Part shown: piece after piece, positions 49,139-58,900 of the stretch
Layout: the number at the start of each line of letters is the position of its first letter
Numbering within the stretch: position 1 is the first letter of the stretch
Assembly: GCA_031256035.1 (NCBI GenBank)
Contig: JAIRRJ010000115.1
Span: 1 to 64,000 of the forward strand
DNA length: 64,000 bases
Source of the DNA: Treponema sp.
Lineage (GTDB): Bacteria; Spirochaetota; Spirochaetia; Treponematales; Breznakiellaceae
Direction: 5' to 3'
Made by a program: the position numbers and the translations under genes
The notes under the pieces: model-generated
What the model was told of the DNA's origin: nothing
Seen by the model: the letters and a program-made list of their open reading frames with translations, nothing else
The model's database searches: none

Positions 49139-51019
49139 GTGATTTTCAGAAGATCAGTCCCGGCAATAATTCTGTTTTTCTGTCTTGTTTTTCCCCTTTT
49201 GGGGCAGGATCAGGATGAGCTTGCCCGCGCCATGAGAACTGCAATCAACAGGAAAGATATTGCCGCTGTAAAGTCACTGCTTGATGCGGGGGCGGACCCC
49301 AATGGCCTTTATAATGAAAGATCGGGCAGAACCTTTCTGATAGAGGCAATCGATTCGAATAGATACCCGATAGCGGAATTGCTCCTTGACCGCGGCGCCG
49401 ATCCGAACATCACCGCCAATGACGGAAAAACCGCCGCTTTCTACGGCTCTGAGGAGAGGATGGCTTTGCTTGCCTCACGGGGCGCCCGCTTTGACATAAC
49501 CGACATGGAAGGGAGCTCTCCTCTCATAAGAAGATATAGTAATGAGTCTACGGCGCTTTTTATTCTGCAATGGGAGGAAAAGCACAGCCCCGGATTTTCC
49601 GCGCGATTTGAAAGCCGAAAAGACTATCTTACAAATATCCTTGTCCTGCTTTTTCGCATGGATTATTTTGGTTATGGCAGTGCTGCCGAAGCATATAACC
49701 TGACTGAACTCCTGCTTGACTGCGGCGCAGACCCTGCCGCAATACACGAAAAAGGCATTCCCGTTGCCTATTTTGCCGTAACCCGCACAAGCTACAAGCA
49801 GTTTATCATCCCGTTGCTTGTAGAAAGAGGCGCTCCGTTAGACGCTTTTAACCTGGAAGGCGAGACCATGCTTTACTGTGCGGCAGACAATATAAACAAA
49901 GAATTGGTTGACTTTCTTCTTGGCAAGGGAGCTGATCCCAATCAACAGTGCGTTAACGGAAAAACACCCCTGATGGCAGCCCGTTCCAAAGCGATAATTA
50001 CCTCTCTTTTGGCTAAAGGCGCCGATCCCGATATACAGGACGAAGAAGGCGAAACCGCCCTGATGAAAAACTATGAACGGGAGTTTATCGATCTGCTTTT
50101 ACAGGCAGGAGCGGATCCAACCCTCAAAGACCTCAAGGGGCAGACCGTGCTGCACCTCCGGCTTGGGCTGCTGGAGGATGGGGCGCTGTTGGATTATTTG
50201 ATCTCCCGCGGTTGTTCTCTTGATGAACCTGACCTGAAAGGTTTTACCCCTCTAATGAACGCTGCCCGGCGTGAATACAGAGAAGCTGTTGCGGCATTGC
50301 TTGAGAAAGGCGCCGATCCCAACTGCCGCAGCCATGAGGGAAAGTCTGCCCTCCACCTTTACCTGCTATGGCATGAAGAGCTTCGACTATATAATAGAGA
50401 AAGAGAGGATGAGTCCATTGCCATTGCCCTGCTTGCCGCCGGAACGAGACCGGCAGTAAAAGACGATGAAGGAGATTCCGCCCTGATCACCGCAATGCGG
50501 CTGTCCCTAAAACATTCAAACTTCAATGATCTTAGGGACATTGTGTCGCAATATGCGGGTGATGATGAAATTATAGCGGCGAAAGCGGAGGCAGCGCGAA
50601 TGGTGGCAAAGGAAAATAGGGAACGGCGCCATGAGAAGGCAGCCGAAGCCCTTCCGGCCGCCATTAAGATTTTTTCAATTCCTCTCCTTATAGGAGGGCT
50701 AAGCGTGGGTATGCGGGAAGGGGGATATGCGAATAATTTTATGGGACCGGTAAACGGTATCCTGACTCTGGGGACTGCCGGTCTTTTTCTGGGAGCTTTG
50801 ATAGGCGCAAATTCAGAGAGTACAAGTGGTTCTTCCTGGAGCGATATGTTCTCTGGTCTTGCTGGAGCATTAATTGGAGGAACATTGGGCGCCGTTGCCG
50901 GAATCATCACTGCCTGCCTGCCTTCCGTAAGTAATGCCTTTACGGAATATCCGGTATTGTATTACGCCCCCACTGTTATGAGTTTTACTATTGCGACCAT
51001 TGTTTTCGTAAAACGATAA
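49139..51019 (+). CDS. Exported ankyrin-repeat protein with C-terminal membrane segments
   Basis: 626 residues with a signal sequence (SVPAIILFFCLVFPLLGQ) and about ten ankyrin repeats, such as DIAAVKSLLDAGADPNGLYNERSGRTFLIEA and REAVAALLEKGADPNCRSHEGKSALHLYL. The last 130 residues have several hydrophobic helices with glycine-rich segments (AGALIGGTLGAVAGIITACL). The GTG at 49139 is the only start that keeps the signal sequence, since an in-frame TAA lies ten bases upstream. A TATAAT box ends eight bases before it. The partner is unknown; ankyrin repeats usually bind proteins. Confidence 0.82.
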   Translation: MIFRRSVPAIILFFCLVFPLLGQDQDELARAMRTAINRKDIAAVKSLLDAGADPNGLYNERSGRTFLIEAIDSNRYPIAELLLDRGADPNITANDGKTAAFYGSEERMALLASRGARFDITDMEGSSPLIRRYSNESTALFILQWEEKHSPGFSARFESRKDYLTNILVLLFRMDYFGYGSAAEAYNLTELLLDCGADPAAIHEKGIPVAYFAVTRTSYKQFIIPLLVERGAPLDAFNLEGETMLYCAADNINKELVDFLLGKGADPNQQCVNGKTPLMAARSKAIITSLLAKGADPDIQDEEGETALMKNYEREFIDLLLQAGADPTLKDLKGQTVLHLRLGLLEDGALLDYLISRGCSLDEPDLKGFTPLMNAARREYREAVAALLEKGADPNCRSHEGKSALHLYLLWHEELRLYNREREDESIAIALLAAGTRPAVKDDEGDSALITAMRLSLKHSNFNDLRDIVSQYAGDDEIIAAKAEAARMVAKENRERRHEKAAEALPAAIKIFSIPLLIGGLSVGMREGGYANNFMGPVNGILTLGTAGLFLGALIGANSESTSGSSWSDMFSGLAGALIGGTLGAVAGIITACLPSVSNAFTEYPVLYYAPTVMSFTIATIVFVKR

Positions 51020-51021
51020 GT

Positions 51022-52722
51022 TCACCGTTCCAGTTTGCGGTACACATAACGGTGAGGGCTGTCCGCAGCAGCGCCTAGTTTTTCCCTGCGCCATTCGGCG
51101 TACTCTGACCAGTTGCCGTCATACCAAACAACTTCGCCGTCCTCAAACGCGAGTATGTGCGTAACGATCCTGTCAAGGAACCAGCGATCGTGGCTTATCA
51201 CGAGGCTCACCCCCGCAAAAGTATCCAGCGCGTCTTCAAGAGCGCGCAGAGTGTTTACATCAAGGTCGTTGGTAGGCTCGTCCAAAAGCAGCACATTCGC
51301 CCCTTCCTTTAACATCATCGCGAGGTTCAGGCGGTTGCGTTCTCCTCCTGAAAGTACGCCAACTTTTTTTGTCTGGTCTGCGCCTGAAAAATTGTACCAT
51401 GCGCAATAGGCGCGGGAGTTTACTTCCCGCACGCCTTGTCCGCTGCCAAGTTTTATAAGATCAAGGCCGCCTGACAACTGCTCCCAAACGCTTTTTTCTC
51501 CGTCAAGAGAGGCGCGCATCTGGTCGGCATAACCCAGCTTGACGCTTTCACCCAGACGCAGTTCCCCCGCATCGGGCTTTTCTTCGCCTGTGATCAATTT
51601 GAATAGCGTGGTTTTTCCCGCGCCGTTTGGCCCGATAATGCCCACACACGCGCCCGGCGGCACGGTGAATTCCATATTTTCGAATAACAGGCGGTTACCG
51701 AATGATTTTGATAATCCGGTTGCTTCGATTACCAGCTTGCCAAGATGCGGCCCTGCCGGAATGGTGATTTTATTGTTCTGAGCGCCGCCGCGGGAGCGTT
51801 CCCGCTCATCATCCTGAAAAAGTTTTTCATACTGGGTGATGCGCGCCTTGGCTTTTGCGTGGCGGCCTTTGGGACTCATGCGTATCCACTCAAGCTCGCG
51901 CTGCAATGTTTTGCGCCTGTCGCTTTCGCCCTTTTCTTCCTGCGCCATGCGTTTTTCTTTCTGCTCAAGCCAGCCGGAATAATTGCCTTTCCATGGGATG
52001 CCCTCGCCGCGGTCAAGTTCCAGTATCCAGCCTGCGACATTGTCCAGAAAGTAGCGGTCGTGGGTAACGGCGATGACCGTCCCGGCGTAATCCTGCAAAT
52101 GGCGCTCAAGCCATGCGACTGTTTCAGCGTCAAGGTGGTTGGTCGGTTCGTCCAAAAGCAGAATGTCAGGCTTTTGCAGCAAGAGGCGGCATAGCGCAAT
52201 CCGCCGCCTTTCGCCGCCTGACAGGTGATCGACAACTTCATCACCGGGAGGACAGCGCAGGGCTTCCATGGCGAGTTCAAGGCGGCTGTCTAAATTCCAG
52301 CCATCAGCGGCCTCAATTTTTTCCTGCAATTCTGCCTGCCGCTTGCCAAGTTTATCATAATCGGCGTCAGGTTCGCCGAATGCTTCGCTTACCTTGTCAA
52401 ATTCAGCAAGGATCGCCACCAGCTCTTTCGCCCCTTCGGAAACAATTTCCTTGACTGTTTTCCCAGGCTCAAGGTACGGCTCCTGTTCAAGGAAACCGAT
52501 TGCATAACCGGGGCTGACAGAAGTTTCCCCGGCGAATTCCGTGTCTACCCCGGCGAGAATTTTCAAAAGACTCGACTTTCCCGATCCGTTAAGGCCGATC
52601 ACACCGATCTTCGCGCCGTAAAAATAAGAGAGGCTGATGTCTTTTAACACCTGCTTGGTTCCGTGTTTTCTGGAAACCTTGTACATGGAATAAATTATTT
52701 TTTTATCGTCTACTGTTGACAT
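51022..52722 (-). CDS. ettA: Energy-dependent translational throttle protein EttA (ABC-F)
   Basis: 566 residues with two ABC domains and no membrane helices. NBD1: GLNGSGKSSLLKIL, LSGGERRRIALCRLLL, DEPTNHLD. NBD2: GPNGAGKTTLFKLI, LSGGERNRLNLAMML, DEPTNDLD. The EttA-type arm region and the long linker (RMAQEEKGESDRRKTLQRELEWIRMSPKGRHAKAKARI) are present. It binds the ribosomal E site and gates the first peptide bond by energy state. TTGTTG-N17-TATACT precedes the gene, and the -10 ends six bases from the ATG with no ribosome binding site. Confidence 0.93.
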   Translation of the reverse strand: MSTVDDKKIIYSMYKVSRKHGTKQVLKDISLSYFYGAKIGVIGLNGSGKSSLLKILAGVDTEFAGETSVSPGYAIGFLEQEPYLEPGKTVKEIVSEGAKELVAILAEFDKVSEAFGEPDADYDKLGKRQAELQEKIEAADGWNLDSRLELAMEALRCPPGDEVVDHLSGGERRRIALCRLLLQKPDILLLDEPTNHLDAETVAWLERHLQDYAGTVIAVTHDRYFLDNVAGWILELDRGEGIPWKGNYSGWLEQKEKRMAQEEKGESDRRKTLQRELEWIRMSPKGRHAKAKARITQYEKLFQDDERERSRGGAQNNKITIPAGPHLGKLVIEATGLSKSFGNRLLFENMEFTVPPGACVGIIGPNGAGKTTLFKLITGEEKPDAGELRLGESVKLGYADQMRASLDGEKSVWEQLSGGLDLIKLGSGQGVREVNSRAYCAWYNFSGADQTKKVGVLSGGERNRLNLAMMLKEGANVLLLDEPTNDLDVNTLRALEDALDTFAGVSLVISHDRWFLDRIVTHILAFEDGEVVWYDGNWSEYAEWRREKLGAAADSPHRYVYRKLER

Positions 52723-52798
52723 AAGCGGAGTATAGCATGGCAGGGAATAATCAACAATCTCTCAGCAGAATTTATTTTTGCTCTCAGACGCAGCGTAT

Positions 52799-54769
52799 CT
52801 ATTCATAAATCATCCTGCCTTTCCTGTCCGGTATGCCGGTTTTTCGCCAAAAATAAGTATTGATCTGATCCCTCCACTCGCGCGCGTTTACAAGCTGGCG
52901 TTCAAAACGATCCAGTACGGAGCGGTACACTTCATCGTCAATGGCATTTTTCAATCCTTTCCAAGTTTCAAGCATGGCGGCTGCTTCTTCATAGCCTTCA
53001 AAGTGGGTGTCGTAAATATTCTGTAAGAGGGTCTCTCCGTTTTTCATTATATGATTGTAACGCAGCCTGTGAAAAAACAAGAGCAGATTTTCAGGGCAGG
53101 ATGCCTTATCCGAAAACACCGCTGCATTTTTTGCGGAATACTGGCTTGTAAAGCCCGTCCCTGTTGAAGTGCGGTCAACACCGATTGCGTTCATATCCGC
53201 GCGGTGGTATGTTCCCCAGCGGCTGTATTCGTACCCTTCGATATTCGGACCGTAATGGCTGCCCGGCGTAACCATAAAACCAACGCCGAACGGGGCTGTG
53301 TATTTTTCGTAGGCATCGCAGGATTTCATGAGCAGTTCCGCGATTGTCTGCGCTGCCGGAGTTTTGCCGAAGGAAAGAACAGCCCACTCGCGGGCAATTT
53401 CCGCTGCGGACAAGCTTGGATTCCAGCATAAGCGGCCGTAGCCGTAAAGGTTTGCCTGCGCCAGTGTGTTTCCCGTCCAGTTTGTGTCAAGCCCAACATT
53501 CGCTACTGCCGCGAAACCTTCTATGTATGCACAACCTTCGGCACACGGACGGACAAGGTCTTTGATTTGGCGGTCATCGGGTTCAAAGCGCAAAATCTCT
53601 TCCCACAGACAGGGCAGGAAAAACAAATCTGTCTGCTGGCCGGTGTATTCCTGCGTTATCTGCAATTCCATTACATGGCGGGTCTTTTTAAGCGTGCCGA
53701 ATAGCGGAGACACAGGCTCGCTAACCTGAAAATCTAACGGGCCATATTTTATTTGCAGGATAACGTTACCGCTAAACATGCCGTCAAGCGGCATAAAGTG
53801 ATCGTATGAAGCTCTTGCGCGGTCAACACTTAAGTCCCTCCAGTCCTGCGAGCAGTTGTACACAAAACAGCGCCAGATAATTACACCGCCAAAAGGGTTA
53901 ACCGCCTTTGCGAGCATATTCGCGCCGTCCGCATGGGTGCGGTTGTACTGGAACGGGCCGCTCTCCCCTTCCGAATCCGCTTTGACGATAAAGCCCGCCA
54001 AATCGGGAATATAACTGTTAACAAGAGCCGCCCTCTGCATCCACCATCCGGTGACAGCCGGATCAAGGGGATCGGCTGTGGGGAGATTTCCAACCGATAC
54101 TGGCGCATTAAAATTAATACTGATAAAAAGCCTTATCCCGAATCTGCGGAAAATTGCGGCAAGCGCCGCCGCATCGCTTAAATATTTTTCGGTAATCAGG
54201 AATTTCGCTTCTCCGCGGACATTGACATTATTGATTGAAAGGCGGTTGATCCCTACTGATGCCAGAAGGCGGGCATAATCCTCAATGCGCTGTTTGTCAT
54301 AACAAAAACGCCCGTCTTTGAAAAACAGGGATGAACCCGCATAGCCGCGTTCGACAGTGCCGTCAAGGTTATCCCAGTGGTTGATTATGCGCAGGGGGGA
54401 CACAGGCGATTCAGCAAGTTCTAATCCGTCAGTTATTTCACCCAACGCAAGCAGAAAAAGAAAACGAAACACTCCGTACAATAAACCCGGCTCATCATGC
54501 CCGGCGATAATAATAATTTTTTCTGTTACTTTTATATCAAAACCTTCGGAGCTTTTGCCGGGAACAATACCAAGAAACACTCCGCTGTCTTTTTTTTCCG
54601 GCTTTTTTTGAAAGACTACGTTAGGTGTAACACCAAGAACCCGTCTGATCCCGGCGCAAAATTCCCTGACAGCCTGTGCTGCCACTTCCCCGCCCTCTTC
54701 GGAATAAACAGTATCCGGCACAGATGCGGCTATCAAGCGTTCTTGCAGCCAACAGTTTTTTTCAAGCAC
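52799..54769 (-). CDS. aguA: Alpha-glucuronidase (GH67)
   Basis: Removes (4-O-methyl)glucuronic acid from xylo-oligosaccharides. GH67 signatures include INNVNVRGEAKFL, IKADSEGESGPFQYNRTHADGANMLAKAV, the catalytic-region LQIKYGPLDFQVSEPVSPLFG, WTGNTLAQANLYGYGRLCWNP and a C-terminal HYGPNIEGYEYSRWGTYHRAD. No signal peptide is present, so it acts in the cytosol on imported oligomers. GTG start; it overlaps the end of the mannonate dehydratase gene by eight bases. Confidence 0.94.
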   Translation of the reverse strand: MLEKNCWLQERLIAASVPDTVYSEEGGEVAAQAVREFCAGIRRVLGVTPNVVFQKKPEKKDSGVFLGIVPGKSSEGFDIKVTEKIIIIAGHDEPGLLYGVFRFLFLLALGEITDGLELAESPVSPLRIINHWDNLDGTVERGYAGSSLFFKDGRFCYDKQRIEDYARLLASVGINRLSINNVNVRGEAKFLITEKYLSDAAALAAIFRRFGIRLFISINFNAPVSVGNLPTADPLDPAVTGWWMQRAALVNSYIPDLAGFIVKADSEGESGPFQYNRTHADGANMLAKAVNPFGGVIIWRCFVYNCSQDWRDLSVDRARASYDHFMPLDGMFSGNVILQIKYGPLDFQVSEPVSPLFGTLKKTRHVMELQITQEYTGQQTDLFFLPCLWEEILRFEPDDRQIKDLVRPCAEGCAYIEGFAAVANVGLDTNWTGNTLAQANLYGYGRLCWNPSLSAAEIAREWAVLSFGKTPAAQTIAELLMKSCDAYEKYTAPFGVGFMVTPGSHYGPNIEGYEYSRWGTYHRADMNAIGVDRTSTGTGFTSQYSAKNAAVFSDKASCPENLLLFFHRLRYNHIMKNGETLLQNIYDTHFEGYEEAAAMLETWKGLKNAIDDEVYRSVLDRFERQLVNAREWRDQINTYFWRKTGIPDRKGRMIYE

Positions 54770-55838
54770 AACATCCCCGCGACTTTTCTATTGCTTCCAG
54801 TAACCCGCTCAGGTAACTTAAACCAAGAGCGCGGTCATAAAGGCCATAGCCGGGTATGGAAACTTCTCCCCAAATATTTCTGCCGTGATCCGGGCGGACA
54901 GGACCGTCAAAGCCTGTTTCACTGAGCGCCTTCATTATCCCATACATGTCAAGAGAGCCGTCACTCGAAAGGTGGGCGGATTCTTCAAAATCGCCTGGCG
55001 CGTTTTGCCTGACATTACGGACATGGGCGAAATGTATCCTGCCGGAAACACAGCGGATAATATCAGGGATGTCATTTGCGGGATTGCTCCCAAGGCTTCC
55101 TGTGCAGAGAGTGATGCCGTTATGCAGATTATCAACAAGAGAAAGAATACTTTGAAGCTGTTTTTTGCACGTAACAATGCGAGGAAGGCCGAACACCGGC
55201 CATGCCGGATCATCGGGATGGATCGCCATCTTTATTCCGTATTTTTCGCATACGGGCATTATCGCTGTAAGAAAATATTTCAGATTGGCAAAAAGTTTTT
55301 CTTCGTCAACATCCCTGTACAAGTTAAACAGCTCTTTTATCTTTGCCATTCTTTCCGGTTCCCATCCCGGAAGCACATAACCGCCGGATTTGCCGCTTAT
55401 GGCATTAAACATTTCCCCGGGATCAAGGCTGTCTATAATTTTTTGATCATAAGACATAACTGTCGAACCGTCAGAGCGAAGCTTTGCCAAATCCGTCCTT
55501 GTCCAGTCGAATACCGGCATAAAATTATAACAGACCAAACGGATGCCAGCCTCTCCAAGAACTTTAAGGGTGGCAATGTATTTTTCGATATATTTATCGC
55601 GATCAGTATTGCCCGCTTTTATTGAGTCGTGAACATTAACGCTTTCAATGCCTGAGATTTCAAGCCCCGACGCTTCTACCTCATTTTTGAGAGCAAGCAA
55701 TTCATCTTTTTGCCATTCTTCTCCGGCAGGAACGCTGTACAGGGTGGTGATAACTCCCCTTATGCCCGGCACCTGCCCTATCTTGTCCAGGGTTACAGGA
55801 TCGTACCCGGAACCGAACCATCGCATTGTCATTTTCAT
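54762..55838 (-). CDS. uxuA: Mannonate dehydratase
   Basis: UxuA turns D-mannonate into 2-keto-3-deoxygluconate in glucuronate breakdown. The N-terminus MTMRWFGSGYDPVTLDKIGQVPGIRGVI and later blocks AIHPDDPAWPVFGLPRIV, CTGSLGSNPANDIPD and RIHFAHVRNV match the family, including metal-ligand His, Cys, His and Asp (PDHGRN near the end). It is the first gene of the leftward operon and supplies the step after glucuronate release by AguA. No uxaC or uxuB is nearby. The -10-like TATAAT ends nine bases before the ATG. Confidence 0.94.
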   Translation of the reverse strand: MKMTMRWFGSGYDPVTLDKIGQVPGIRGVITTLYSVPAGEEWQKDELLALKNEVEASGLEISGIESVNVHDSIKAGNTDRDKYIEKYIATLKVLGEAGIRLVCYNFMPVFDWTRTDLAKLRSDGSTVMSYDQKIIDSLDPGEMFNAISGKSGGYVLPGWEPERMAKIKELFNLYRDVDEEKLFANLKYFLTAIMPVCEKYGIKMAIHPDDPAWPVFGLPRIVTCKKQLQSILSLVDNLHNGITLCTGSLGSNPANDIPDIIRCVSGRIHFAHVRNVRQNAPGDFEESAHLSSDGSLDMYGIMKALSETGFDGPVRPDHGRNIWGEVSIPGYGLYDRALGLSYLSGLLEAIEKSRGCCA

Positions 55839-55855
55839 TTCAGATAAATTATACT
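55826..55855. promoter_or_regulatory. Overlapping divergent promoters of the uxuA-aguA and GH30 genes
   Basis: Rightward: TTGTCA (55826-55831), 18 bases, TATACT (55850-55855). Leftward: TATAAT (55853-55848). The two -10 boxes share four bases, so polymerase can serve only one direction at a time. Confidence 0.55.
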
Positions 55856-55866
55856 ACACTTGAGGT

Positions 55867-57459
55867 ATGAAACATATATGCAAAATTACGGTCATGATAA
55901 TTTTACCGGTAGTAGTCCTGCTGCATTTATCCTGCGCAGGTTCGCGGAATAAACCGCATGATGGTGAAATGGAAGAAACAATAACTTACGATGAAACAAT
56001 GAACATACGCTATAACGAAACAAGGCAGGTCATAGATGGTTTCGGCGGCTCTGACGCATGGGCAAGTCTGCCCCGTGATACGGCTGCGGCAAATGAAATT
56101 GTAAAACTCCTTTTTTCAAGGACTGAGGGGATGGGTTTTACCATCCTCCGCAGCCGCATCCCCTTCCGGGAAAGGCTTACGGGCGATGATGAACCCGGCC
56201 TTAACGACGGTTTTGTCGTGAGAAAAAGTGACGATACTTACGACTATACAGTAGACGGCGCAGGAATAAAAACCTTTAACCTGAACTGGAACTGCTGGGA
56301 ATTGAGCGGCACGAGGGATGTAATAAGAAGAATTAAAAACCTTGATGATGACGGCCCGGAAAAATTAACGATTATGAGCGTCCCCTGGACGCCGCCTAAT
56401 AATCGCGTAACGCGATGGAAAGAAGATGTTACCGGATTGGGAGACTTGAACGGCGCAATTGACTGGAAAACTCCCGACTGGTGGGGAAGACTTAAAAAAG
56501 ACAAGTACAACGATTACGCCGACTTGCTTGCCGACTATGTGAAAAACTTTGAAGAAAGAATGGGCGCTCCCCTGGCAATTCTTTCAGTGCAGAATGAACC
56601 TAACTGGAAAGTAAAATACGAATCCTGCTATTGGGACGGTATTGACATCCGCAATTTTTTAAGGGTAATCGGGCAGAGATTCCCACGGAAAGGTATTGCT
56701 CTTGCTGCACCTAACGGCGTGGGAATTATGGCTCCCGAATATGAAAATTTCAATGTTAATTTTGATGAAATGATAAAACCATCACTGGATGACCCAAATA
56801 CAAACAATGTGTTAACCCACATCGCCCTGCATCAGTATAACGGCGCTTACGACTCATCACGACAGGCGGGAACTTTTTTAATTCCGGGAATAGCGGAGTC
56901 AGGCAAGAAATTCTGGCAAACCGAAGTATCAGGCTCAGGGCCGATGCTGCCAAAGGGGAGCGGCATTGAAAACGCCCTTTACTATGCCAGAATGATACAT
57001 TTTGACATGACCCTTGCGCAGACAAATGCTTTCCTCTACTGGTGGCTTTGGACAAACAGCAGTGATGCCGATTTTTCAGGCAGCCTTATCCGCGCTGCGG
57101 GAGACAGTGTAAACGCGGCAACGAGGCTCTATGTCATGGGGCAATACAGCCGCTTCATCCGCCCCGGATGGATAAGGCTGGACGCGGACGCCTCTCCCTG
57201 CGCGAATGTTTATTCAAGCGCCTACCGGAATCCTCAAACCGATGAAATTGCCGTTGTGATCATCAACGACTCTTACTCTGACGCGCACATTGCAATTACT
57301 CTGCACGGTGCGAAGTTCTCATCTCTTGACGCATGGCGTACTTCCAGCACAGAAAAACTTAAAAGTTTAGGCAATCATAAACTGCCTGAAGGAAACGCAA
57401 ATGTCAGTCTGCCGTCAATGTCTGTTACTACTTTTTACGGGCATATCCTACCTGATTAG
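55867..57459 (+). CDS. Secreted GH30 glucuronoxylanase lipoprotein
   Basis: Lipoprotein signal ending HLSC, then a GH30 (beta/alpha)8 barrel with side beta domain. The family start QVIDGFGGSDAWASL is clear. The acid/base glutamate is in ILSVQNEPNWKVKYE and the nucleophile in KFWQTEVSGSGP. The C-terminal beta part (SAYRNPQTDEIAVVIINDSYSDAHIAITL) completes the fold. The gene context with alpha-glucuronidase supports subfamily 8 (cuts xylan next to a glucuronic acid branch), not glucosylceramidase. Its end overlaps the convergent CE4 gene by 12 bases. Confidence 0.9.
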   Translation: MKHICKITVMIILPVVVLLHLSCAGSRNKPHDGEMEETITYDETMNIRYNETRQVIDGFGGSDAWASLPRDTAAANEIVKLLFSRTEGMGFTILRSRIPFRERLTGDDEPGLNDGFVVRKSDDTYDYTVDGAGIKTFNLNWNCWELSGTRDVIRRIKNLDDDGPEKLTIMSVPWTPPNNRVTRWKEDVTGLGDLNGAIDWKTPDWWGRLKKDKYNDYADLLADYVKNFEERMGAPLAILSVQNEPNWKVKYESCYWDGIDIRNFLRVIGQRFPRKGIALAAPNGVGIMAPEYENFNVNFDEMIKPSLDDPNTNNVLTHIALHQYNGAYDSSRQAGTFLIPGIAESGKKFWQTEVSGSGPMLPKGSGIENALYYARMIHFDMTLAQTNAFLYWWLWTNSSDADFSGSLIRAAGDSVNAATRLYVMGQYSRFIRPGWIRLDADASPCANVYSSAYRNPQTDEIAVVIINDSYSDAHIAITLHGAKFSSLDAWRTSSTEKLKSLGNHKLPEGNANVSLPSMSVTTFYGHILPD

Positions 57460-58263
57460 GTTGTAACGCGTTCCTGCTGTCAATGTCACACCCTTCACTG
57501 CCGCAAGCTGTCCCACCGTCATTATCCAGAAACCTTTTTCCCTTAAGCCTTTGATTATTTCCGGCATTGCCGCAAGCGTCCTGCCACCCGAAGTATTACT
57601 TTCATGTAAAATCATAATGCCGCCGTCTACAGGATTTGCGAGAACTTTCGCGGCAATCGCGGCGGCGTCAAACTTGCTTTCCCAGTCTTCATAGCCAACG
57701 CCGTCTATAAGGGACATTCCCCTCATAGTGCAAACCTGCGTCAGGTTGGCGCCGTGGTCAAGAAAAGGAGCGCGGAATAAAACAGGAAAGTTTCCGGTAA
57801 TATCTTTTATCGCCTGCGAAACAGCGTCAAGATTTGCCGCAGTCTTCTCGACAGAAAGTTTTCCGTTGTTGCCAAGGTATCCATGATCATCGGAATGATT
57901 TGCCAATTCATGGCCTGCGTCATAAATAGATTTGGCGGCGGCTTTCTGACCGCGAACATTTTGCCCGATAACAAAAAAAGTCGCCTTTACCCCAAAATCA
58001 TCCAGAACTTTGAGCATTGCCGCCGTTCCGGCGCAGGGACCGTCGTCATAAGACAGGGCGATATATTTATCAGGCTTAGCTGCATAACCCAATGACGCCC
58101 AGCGTTCTTCAATTTCTGCTTCGATCTGTGTTTTGGAATAATTGTAATTCATTAATTGATCTCCGTATTCTTCCAGCCATGCCTTTTTGTCCACTTCTTT
58201 ATCAACATTAACGCATCCTGCTGATAAAAAACAGACAATTATAAAAGCCAATTTATTTCTCAT
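57448..58263 (-). CDS. Polysaccharide deacetylase (CE4) lipoprotein
   Basis: 271 residues with lipobox SAGC. The NodB fold shows motif 1 SYDDGPC, motif 2 ANHSDDHGYL (His and His metal ligands), a motif 3-like RAPFLDHG and a late ILHES. CE4 enzymes remove acetyl groups from xylan, chitin or peptidoglycan. Being next to a glucuronoxylanase gene makes acetyl-xylan a reasonable substrate, but peptidoglycan is equally possible. Confidence 0.87.
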   Translation of the reverse strand: MRNKLAFIIVCFLSAGCVNVDKEVDKKAWLEEYGDQLMNYNYSKTQIEAEIEERWASLGYAAKPDKYIALSYDDGPCAGTAAMLKVLDDFGVKATFFVIGQNVRGQKAAAKSIYDAGHELANHSDDHGYLGNNGKLSVEKTAANLDAVSQAIKDITGNFPVLFRAPFLDHGANLTQVCTMRGMSLIDGVGYEDWESKFDAAAIAAKVLANPVDGGIMILHESNTSGGRTLAAMPEIIKGLREKGFWIMTVGQLAAVKGVTLTAGTRYNLIR

Positions 58264-58390
58264 TTTTTTACTCCACTGTGGATTATTTTACCAGTTATTT
58301 TGAACTCTGTGCTACAGGTACACTGACACCGTTGCGCCCACTATAAAAAATAATCAAATGCTGATACCCTTTATTGTTAAGGAGGAGAAA

Positions 58391-58897
58391 ATGAAAAAAA
58401 CTTTTCTATTATTAATTGTATTCTTGGTAACCGCCGGCTTCAGCTTTGCCGCCGATCCGGTTGAGGGTTTCTGGCTGAGCATAGATGAGAAATCTAACAA
58501 AGTTACCGCCGGATGGCACATATATCAGGAAGGGGGCAAACTCTACGGCAAAGTCCTCTCCTCAACATTAGACAAGCCCGGAGTAATTGCAAGCAAATGC
58601 AAGGACAGTTACCCCGGTTTTCCTGTCGCCGGAAAAATCAGCACAATGCCGGTTGTAGGAACACCCTGGATTTTCGGGCTTTCCGCGGATAAACCCGGTG
58701 AGTGGAGCGGCGGCAACGTCGTAAACCCTGAAGACGGAAAAATCTATAAATGCAAGATCATTTTCCGTGCTGCGGACGGTAAAAAATTCAGCGCCGATAC
58801 CCTTGAGATGCGGGGTGAAATAGGACTGGGCATAGGGCGCAGCCAATTCTGGCAGAAAACCGATTTTGAAACCGCAAATACGCTCTGGCCTAAATGA
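58391..58897 (+). CDS. DUF2147 periplasmic protein
   Basis: 168 residues with a cleavable signal (KTFLLLIVFLVTAGFSFA) and a DUF2147 beta-barrel-like domain: DPVEGFWLSIDEKSN, WHIYQEGGKLYGKV, and WSGGNVVNPEDGKIYKCKI. Family members are small periplasmic proteins of unknown function. AAGGAGGAG is placed ideally before ATG 58391. Confidence 0.85.
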   Translation: MKKTFLLLIVFLVTAGFSFAADPVEGFWLSIDEKSNKVTAGWHIYQEGGKLYGKVLSSTLDKPGVIASKCKDSYPGFPVAGKISTMPVVGTPWIFGLSADKPGEWSGGNVVNPEDGKIYKCKIIFRAADGKKFSADTLEMRGEIGLGIGRSQFWQKTDFETANTLWPK

Positions 58898-58900
58898 TTT

